NCBI GenBank assembly: GCA_023375785.1
Contig: SZWC01001584.1
Span: 31,448-95,447 of the forward strand
Direction: 5' to 3'
Source of the DNA: Penium margaritaceum
Lineage: Eukaryota; Streptophyta; Zygnematophyceae; Desmidiales; Peniaceae
DNA: 64,000 nucleotides
Shown: positions 57,780 to 64,000 of the stretch, in pieces
Position numbering within the stretch: position 1 is the first letter of the stretch
Layout of the letters: each line of letters begins with the position of its first letter
Program-made: the position numbers and the translations under genes
Notes under the pieces: model-generated
What the model saw: only the letters and a program-made list of their open reading frames with translations
Database searches by the model: none
What the model was told of the DNA's origin: nothing

Positions 57780-58470
57780 GCAGCAGGAGATACAGTCCCA
57801 GCTCGACAACGGTACGTGGGAGCTGACTGAGCGTCCACCTGGACGCAATGCAATCAAGTGCAAGTGGGTGTTCAAGAAGAAGAGGGGTGCAGATGGAAAC
57901 CTCGAAAAGTACAAGGCGAGGCTAATCGCCAAGGGCTATGCGTAGCAGGATGACATCGCCCACACTGAAACCTTTGCTCCTGTTGCAAAGTTTGCCTCTG
58001 TGCGCACGCTCCTCTTTTATGCAGCAGCTCAAGACTTCGAGATCCACCACAAGGATGTCAAAGCGGCATTCTTGAACGGTGACTTGGAGGAGGAGATCTA
58101 CATGGAGCAGTAAAAAGGATTCGCCATGGATGGCCAGGAGCACCTGGTTTGCAAGGTACAGAAGTTGCTGTACGGCCTCAAGCAAACGGCGCGTGCTTGG
58201 ATCCAGGAGTTGGATGCGACGCTATAGTGCATGGGGTTCGAGCGCAGCGAGTGTGACTACAGCGTCTATCGCTGGCAGCATGGGCATAAGATCCTTATGA
58301 TCATTGTCTATGTGGATGACATGCTCCTCCTTTCCAACAGCATTTCTGCACTACAAGAGTTCAAGGAGGCCATGCAAGAGCGCTTCCAAATTTCTGATCT
58401 CGGGGAGGCATCATACTTCCTCGGCATCCAGATCACACGTGACCTCAAATCACGCTCTCTCTTACTGCAG
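57780..58470 (+). pseudogene. Copia-7 reverse transcriptase region
   Basis: Motifs include NAIKCKWVFKKKRGADGNL, KYKARLIAKGYA, HTETFAPVAKFASVRTLL, HHKDVKAAFLNGDLEEEIYM and IIVYVDDMLLLSNSISAL (catalytic YVDD). LGEASYFLGIQITRD follows. Typical Copia RT. Confidence 0.87.
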
Positions 58471-59225
58471 CAGAGCCGCTACATCAAGGATGTTTTGCAG
58501 CGGTTCGGCATGGGAGAGGCAAAACCCATCGACACGCCGCTTGAGAAGCAGAAGTACCTCGTGAGTTTCAGTGGAGAAGCAGATGCAGCTGAGCGGCAGA
58601 AGTACCAGAGCGACGTCGGCAGTCTCATGTACCTGATGGTGGCAACAAGGCCGGACCTCACACATGTTGCCAGCACTGTGAGCCAGCACATGGTTAATCC
58701 CAGACCTGAGCACCAGAATGCAGTGAAGCAGATCTTCCGCTACCTTGCTAGAACCATCAACATCGGCATCACCTACAACGACAACGACAACAACATCATC
58801 AGGTACACAGACGCAGATTGGGCTTCAAACCCTGAGGACAGCAAGTGCATCTCTGGACATGTGTTCCTCATGAATGGCGGGACCATCAGCTGGTGTAGCA
58901 AGCGGCAAGTGGTCGTGGCCAACTCAAGCACTGAAGCTGAGTACGTCTCTCTCAGCTTTGGAGCCAAGGAAGCAGTTTGGCTTTAGCGTCTCATGGCGGT
59001 GATGAGTGGGAGTGCAACAGTTCTAGTTCCTGTGCGTGTCGACAACCAGAGTGCAATGGCACTCGCCAAGAATCCCGAGCACCATGCTCGCACCTTGCAC
59101 ATTGATATTGCATATCATTTCATCACGCACAATGTTTAGGAGGATGCTATCAAGTTGGAATTTACTCCAACCAGCAAGCTATTCGTTGATTTCTGCACCT
59201 AGCCAGTGACCCGTGAGAAGCAGCA
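58471..59225 (+). pseudogene. Copia-7 RNase H region
   Basis: LLLQQSRYIKDVLQRFGM, YQSDVGSLMYLMVATRPDL, YTDADWASNPEDSKCISGHV, MNGGTISWCSKRQVVVANSS and TEAEYVSLSFGAKEAVW are seen in order. The last part (DNQSAMALAKNPEHHARTLH) is the C-terminal Copia signature. Confidence 0.87.
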
Positions 59226-59281
59226 GTTCTGCATGAAGGCATGTGGACTCAGCCCACTCTGACTGCGGCAAAGTGGGAGAT

Positions 59282-60010
59282 TGTTGGAAAAGGATCCATC
59301 CGCCAGAGTTTCGGGTCCACAAGAGCAAGTTCCAGGAAACTACCACATGCCTGCTCCAATTGTCAATCCAACTTCACCATTGGAAAGATTAGGTGGCAAA
59401 TTGTCTACGGTCTTAGTTTCAAGCCGATCCAACGGGAGATATGAATTTTTGAGGTTTCCGGGGTCATGCACCGCCGATGTCTGCGTGACCATAGGTGACG
59501 GCTCCATGCCTTAGCCTGAGAAAAGAAAGAGGCAAGAGGTTCAGGGTCAGGACCTGATGGGAGAAATATCCAAAAAGGTCCTAGATTCTTGGGTTGCCTT
59601 GTCAGAGTGTGCTGACTAGGAAAAAGGTACCTCTCCTTACCTTTTCTGAGAGGTGAGATCCTTGTGTGCTAGCCATGGACACATGGCGATTCTCTATGGG
59701 ATTGTGGGTTATGTGACCACTAGGAGTGTGCCATGAGAGCATTTTCTAACTCTCTAGGTCGTGTGTGAGTGGTCAGCCTGATTGCTAGGCTGATTTCCTC
59801 TCTTGTGTGAGATTATGGACTCTAGTGTGTGAGTCTTAGCCTCCATGGCTAAGTGGTGTGGCTTGTGAGAGGGCTTACTTGCCCTAGCTCTAACTCTATA
59901 TGTAGTCCATCATTTTGAGTGATTCAACAACCATTCTTCAGCACAAATGATGCCCTTTCAGTCCCACATGTTTGCTGCTCCAAGGCTCCCTCTCTCCTCC
60001 ATTTCCAACA
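59282..60010 (+). repeat. Copia-7 3' LTR
   Basis: 729 bp, TGTTGGAAAAGG to TTCCAACA, followed directly by the CATCC target duplication. Preceded by the purine-rich AAAGTGGGAGA at 59270-59280. Confidence 0.9.
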
Positions 60011-60015
60011 CATCC

Positions 60016-60708
60016 GCTGTCATCCTCCCCTCGGCAAGAGGGTCCACTTGGTCGAACCACCAATTTCGTGGTTACCCGCACCCACGCCGTCTCATACGGA
60101 TCATGCGTGGGTTGCCCCTGTGCCTAGCTTCCATCATTTTCAGCCATCCTACTCTGTATCATCATCAGCATCTCTGGCCAGCACTTTGTCTTGCACGAGC
60201 TAGCTGCCTGTCTCGCAGCAGCCTGCACCCAAGGCGACAGCAGATGTCTCACGGCACGTTGACATCCGCCTTCTCCTTGTCACATTTCTATCCCCTACGT
60301 CCTTGCACACGTAGCTCGCCCATGCATCCAACTTTGTTATCATCATCGAATCTTTCACTGCTATCATCCGCTTGTATCCTTGGCAAAAGGATCCGCCAGG
60401 TGAACTGCCCATCTTGTGGTGACCTGCATCCAAGCTATCACCCTCTTCACATTGCGCACACTCAGTACTTCCCTTAACACATCCTCCTAATACCATCTCA
60501 TGCTATCCTCTCACCCACACTCCTATTCTCTGGTAGATAAGATAAAACATCTCAAGGAGTCAAGAACTGGGGCATCGGATGCTTCCTTTCTCCCTGCTCA
60601 TTGAAGCCAACCGGAAGCACAAGTCGTCACTCCTCCAGTCAAAGCTCTTAAGACTTAACTGAACCTTCACCCCTCCACCTGGAAATAAAGGTTCACGTCC
60701 CTACATGT
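60016..60708. other. C/T-rich stretch between Copia-7 and the Copia-8 linker
   Basis: Pyrimidine-rich, with no recognised domain. May be diverged 5' sequence of Copia-8 or of the element into which Copia-7 inserted. Confidence 0.35.
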
Positions 60709-61230
60709 ATGGCTTCCCGGCGGATGGGGGAGTCTGGACATGTGGATGGGTTCGTCGAGGCTTCCTTACCTGCAATTCAGACTCCGGCCGATGATGACCC
60801 ATCCCTCATTGCAGTCGGCTCAGTTGCCTCGTCAGTCCCCACAAGCGGTCCTGAGCCTGTATCTGTTCCCATGGACACTCCTGAGCCTGTACGTGCCCCC
60901 ACAAGGCATTCCTGTGCCTTTCCCTACCTCGGTCCCTACCCGTACACATGTTCTCGTGCCTGTGCCAGTCCCCATTATCACACCTGGTCCTTTCCCAGTG
61001 TCAGTCCCTTCACCTACACTTGTAGACACTGCTGTGAAGGTCCCTCCTATCTCGCCTATGCCTGACCCTGTTGCCTTCCCCACGCCCGTCCAGCATCACC
61101 TACATCTACACCCTCTTTTCCCTACTCAGAAGCCTCTACGGTTGTATCCTCGTAGCCTGTCCCCCTCCAGCACCTCGAGCCCGGGCTACTCCCGTGAGCC
61201 AGATGGTCACCATCGACCATTGGCCTAGAA
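60709..61230 (+). pseudogene. Copia-8 Pro/Val-rich linker
   Basis: MGESGHVDGFVEASLPAIQ and AVGSVASSVPTSGPEPV mirror the Copia-6 linker words MGESRHVDWSVRASSPEVQ and PVASSVPTSTLEPVPGP. The rest is PVP-type low complexity. Confidence 0.7.
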
Positions 61231-61355
61231 GACTCATCGCGTTGCTGACTAAGGGCCCAGACGCCTTGTCTGCAATAATGAGAGCGCAGACCCTGGTACG
61301 AAGGCTCTTGGCCTTAGTATCCAGGCGGCCTACACTTAGGTGCACCCAGCATGTC

Positions 61356-62280
61356 ACATCAACAACGAGTTGGTCTCTTGTGATTTTTTGGTTGCCTGCA
61401 ATGTCGCATCTGGCCTCATCGTGGTTAGAACCCCTTTGGAGGCATGTTTACTAGCCACCCAGAGTCCTCTCTCGATGGCCCCCTGGTCCACGCACATTGA
61501 AGGCTGCGCTCTTGGATGATACGCAGAGTTGTGACGTGCGTCATCTGGGATGAGCTAAGAGCAACTGAGAGCATGGTATCTAGAAGCTTTTCAATCTTCT
61601 GCCTTGGTGGAAGGCCGTACAAGTCTAGTGGGTCTTCCGCAAGAATGTGAAGCCCAATCATTCACTTGATCGCTACAAAGCTCTCTTGACGCCCAATGGA
61701 TTTTCACAAGTTGAGAAAATNGATACGCAGAGTTGTTACATCAACAACGAGTTGGTCTCTTGTGATTTTTTGGTTTCCTGCAATGTCGCATCTGGCCTCA
61801 TCGTGGTTAGAACCCCTTTGGAGGCATGTTTACTAGCCACCCAGAGTCCTCTCTCGATGGCCCCCTGGTCCATGCACATTGAAGGCTGCGCTCTTGGATG
61901 ATACGCAGAGTTGTTACATCAACAACGAGTTGGTCTCTTGTGATTTTTTGGTTGCCTGCAATGTCGCATCTGGCCTCATCGTGGTTAGAACCCCTTTGGA
62001 GGCATGTTTACTAGCCACCCAGAGTCCTCTCTCGATGGCCCCCTGGTCCACGCACATTGAAGGCTGCGCTCTTGGATGATACGTAGAGTTGTTACGTGCT
62101 TCATCTGGGATGAGCTAAGAGCAACTGAGAGCATGGTATCTACAAGCTTTTCAATCTTCTGCCTTGGTGGAAGGCCGTACAAGTCTAGTGGGTCTTCCGC
62201 AAGAATGTGAAGCCCAATCATTCACTGGATCGCTAGAAAGCTCTCTTGACGCCCAATGGATTTTCACAAGTTGAGAAAAT
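61356..62280 (+). repeat. 365-bp near-duplicate plus a third partial copy, around an N
   Basis: A segment beginning ACATCAACAACGAGTTGG occurs at 61356, 61738 and 61916. The first and third copies extend about 365 bp, to the word GAAAAT at 61720 and 62280. The second is about 178 bp. A single N stands at 61721. The copies differ at only a few bases. Assembly duplication or collapsed haplotypes is likely; a true tandem duplication is possible. Confidence 0.75.
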
Positions 62281-63545
62281 TAACTTCACAGCCATCTTCG
62301 CACCCGTTGGTTGTGTGATCAGAGCTCATGCTCAGTTTGGGGTCGTTGCTCAGCACAGATGGGAGTTGTACCAGATGGATGTAGATAATCCGTTCCTCTA
62401 TGTCTCCATAAAGGATAGGATTTAAATGGTCCAGCGACATAGCTTTGAAGTCGGTGATGAGGTATGGCACTTGTACAAGGCCTTGTACAGCCTCAAATAG
62501 TCATCTCGGTGCTGGAACTAGGAGAAAACCAGCACACTGACTCGTGCCAGGTACTTGTAGAGTGATACATATCTGTCCCTCTTCCTCCAAAAGACAGCTG
62601 AGTACTCAACTGCCATCCTAGTCTATGGTGATGACCTCCTAGGCGTGTCTCCTTTGATGGAGGCTGTCAAGGACACCAAAATGGCCCTTCAAGCTACCGA
62701 CAGGATGAAGGACCTCTAGCCTGCAACTGTGTTCCTCGTGATGGAGATTGTGTGTGACTGCCGACGACGGACACTCCTGCTTCATCAGGCACGCTATCCA
62801 AGAGTTGTGGAGGAGTGATCCTTCGAACTACTTCGTGTAGTTTCCATAGTCTCCACACCCATCACACCAAATGGGAAGGATGTCCTGAAGGTAGATGATC
62901 CAACGTAGCTAGGGAAGAAAAAGCACGTGACACTATACCTTTGCCTCATTGGCTCTCTAATGAACTTGGCCACCAGCACTCAGTCCAAAATTGCCTTCAC
63001 CGTCAACCTCCTCACACAATTTTCAAAGTGTCCTTGGACAAGAGCCCTTCATGAGGTCTTGCCAGTGGTAGTCGATGGCTACATTAACAATGACTCAGCC
63101 TGGAGCCCTGATGGATGCAATACGACTAGCTACGTCTATGTGCTGGATAGCACTGCTGTGTCATTTTTGCAATGGCAAGCAAGGTTGCATTGCATGTAGC
63201 TAGTCACAGGCGGAGCATGCCATTATGGGGGCTTGGGTTGCTCAACTGGTGTGGCTCCATCACTTGTTGTGTGGGTTGGGTCAGTCGATGTCTTCCATTG
63301 TTCAACAATGTGACAACTAGAGTTCCCTTGCCATCTAGATAACTTTGGTGTGTTTCATGCACTCACAAAGCATGTTGCAATTGAGCATCACTTTGTGCGT
63401 GATATGGTGGAGCGACAGGTGATCTCTGCCATATGGGTTGGCACGGGCATGCAACGGACTTACCTCCTAACCAGTGTATTACCATGTGGAACGTTCATGG
63501 TGGCCATTCAATCTTTCGGGCTTTTCCATTTGCCCGAGGGTGGCT
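62281..63545 (+). pseudogene. Copia-8 reverse transcriptase and RNase H
   Basis: The RT part shows WELYQMDVDNPFLYVSIKD, VQRHSFEVGDEVWHLYKALY and AILVYGDDLLGVSPLMEAV. The RNase H part shows CLIGSLMNLATSTQSKIAFT, DSAWSPDGCNTTSYVYVLDS and TKHVAIEHHFVRDMVERQ. Copia order, same family as Copia-6. Confidence 0.78.
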
Positions 63546-64000
63546 GAGTGAAGTTTGTGTGTGCATGGACTGTTGAGCATCTCATTGTAGAAACCTCTCA
63601 GTTTTGCACGCGTGTGGTCATGCGTACCATCGGGTCATGGGTGAGTGTTGTGGTGTGAGTCATTCCCTACAGTATATACAGCTTACATTGACCACTCAGA
63701 CGTGTACATGCTCTTGCAAGCCTTCGATACGGAGCAAGCTTTAGGTAGAGCTTCTTTCTGTGGTCTTCCACCAACAAGCAGTTGAAGGAAATCTACCATG
63801 GTGTCTCGGGTGCTTGTTGGGACCTTCTGCGCTTTTCTTGCATCCTTTATGGTTTTCTCTCAGTGGACTGACCATGGGACCAATTCGCATGTCTTTGCAC
63901 TATGTCCACTGATCGATACCAGACCTCTGCGATTGACTATTCATGACTTTCAGCTCAAGATTTTGCACCTGTAGGTTCAGACAATGTACCATGTGGATGT
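63546..64000 (+). other. Segment downstream of Copia-8 RNase H, to window end
   Basis: 63546-63800 is similar to the segment at 50640-51010 (reverse strand). It includes a TATA-like CAGTATATACAGC at about 63669. It probably holds the start of the 3' LTR or untranslated region. The last 200 bp has no recognised feature and is cut by the window end. Confidence 0.4.

Larger units (their letters stand above)
53760..60010 (+). mobile_element. Copia-7, well-delimited Copia element (fossil)
   Basis: 6.25 kb with 5' LTR 53760-54491 and 3' LTR 59282-60010, both starting TGTTGGAA and ending TTCCAACA/T. The flanks carry an exact 5-bp target duplication CATCC (53755-53759 and 60011-60015). Interior order: PBS, gag, zinc knuckle, protease, integrase, RT, RNase H, purine tract. 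LTRs are about 92-95% identical by eye. It is the most complete element in the window but still broken, with about a dozen interruptions. Confidence 0.92.
60709..63900 (+). mobile_element. Copia-8, Copia element (fossil)
   Basis: Plus strand: Pro-rich linker (60709-61230), duplicated RT-start segment (61356-62280), RT (62281-62820), RNase H (62880-63545) and a downstream segment shared with Copia-6 (63546-63800). Same family as Copia-6 but inverted. Gag and integrase were not found. Many breaks; older-looking than Copia-7. Confidence 0.78.

Overview
The window is a gene-poor, transposon-dense stretch of a large eukaryotic nuclear genome. No host gene, tRNA or rRNA could be supported. Nearly everything recognisable is LTR-retrotransposon fossil (Ty1/Copia and Ty3/Gypsy), with one LINE fragment, one probable DNA transposon and several kilobases of short-period tandem repeats. 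Primer-binding sites matching the initiator-Met tRNA (TGGTATCAGAGC and variants), a chromodomain-type Gypsy element and plant-style Copia polyproteins point to the green lineage. The low-complexity composition and element mix would suit a streptophyte (charophyte-like) alga, but this is inference and the species cannot be fixed from the window.

Layout. 1-1.07 kb is purine-rich low complexity. 1.07-6.1 kb is a Copia element on the minus strand with a pair of terminal repeats (Copia-1). 6.1-12 kb is mostly non-coding, with a foldback-like minisatellite (8.19-8.6 kb), a 129-bp tandem repeat (9.25-9.6 kb) and a candidate solo LTR (10.83-11.23 kb). 12.0-13.9 kb is a 5'-truncated LINE (minus strand), followed by the 3' half of a second Copia (14.2-16.5 kb, plus strand). 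An unrecognised coding-like stretch lies at 17.16-18.37 kb (minus strand). 19.96-20.6 kb is a solo LTR of the family that reappears as a complete LTR element (element X, 21.47-27.04 kb). Element X sits inside the gag of a Gypsy copy (Gypsy-2).

27.9-34.4 kb is dominated by two minisatellites, an 11-bp and a 10-bp array, with a sequencing gap. 34.4-36.6 kb is a Copia fragment. 38.0-45.7 kb is a full-length Gypsy chromovirus (Gypsy-1) whose primer-binding site is split by a probable hAT-like transposon containing a 582-N gap. 46.4-64 kb is a Copia pile-up: a small RNase H piece, Copia-5 and Copia-6 (both minus), the well-delimited Copia-7 (53.76-60.01 kb, perfect target-site duplication) and Copia-8 (plus). 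Copia-6 and Copia-8 belong to one family and lie head to head around Copia-7.

The elements do not work together. The window is a record of successive insertions: Gypsy-2, then X inside it; Gypsy-1, then a DNA transposon inside it; and Copia-7 landing between or within older Copia remnants. All retroelement coding regions look broken to some degree; Copia-7 is the best preserved. Five N gaps (20909, 25813, 28293-28596, 38936-39517, 61721) lie beside poly-C runs, GT repeats or near-identical duplications, so assembly error should be considered at each.
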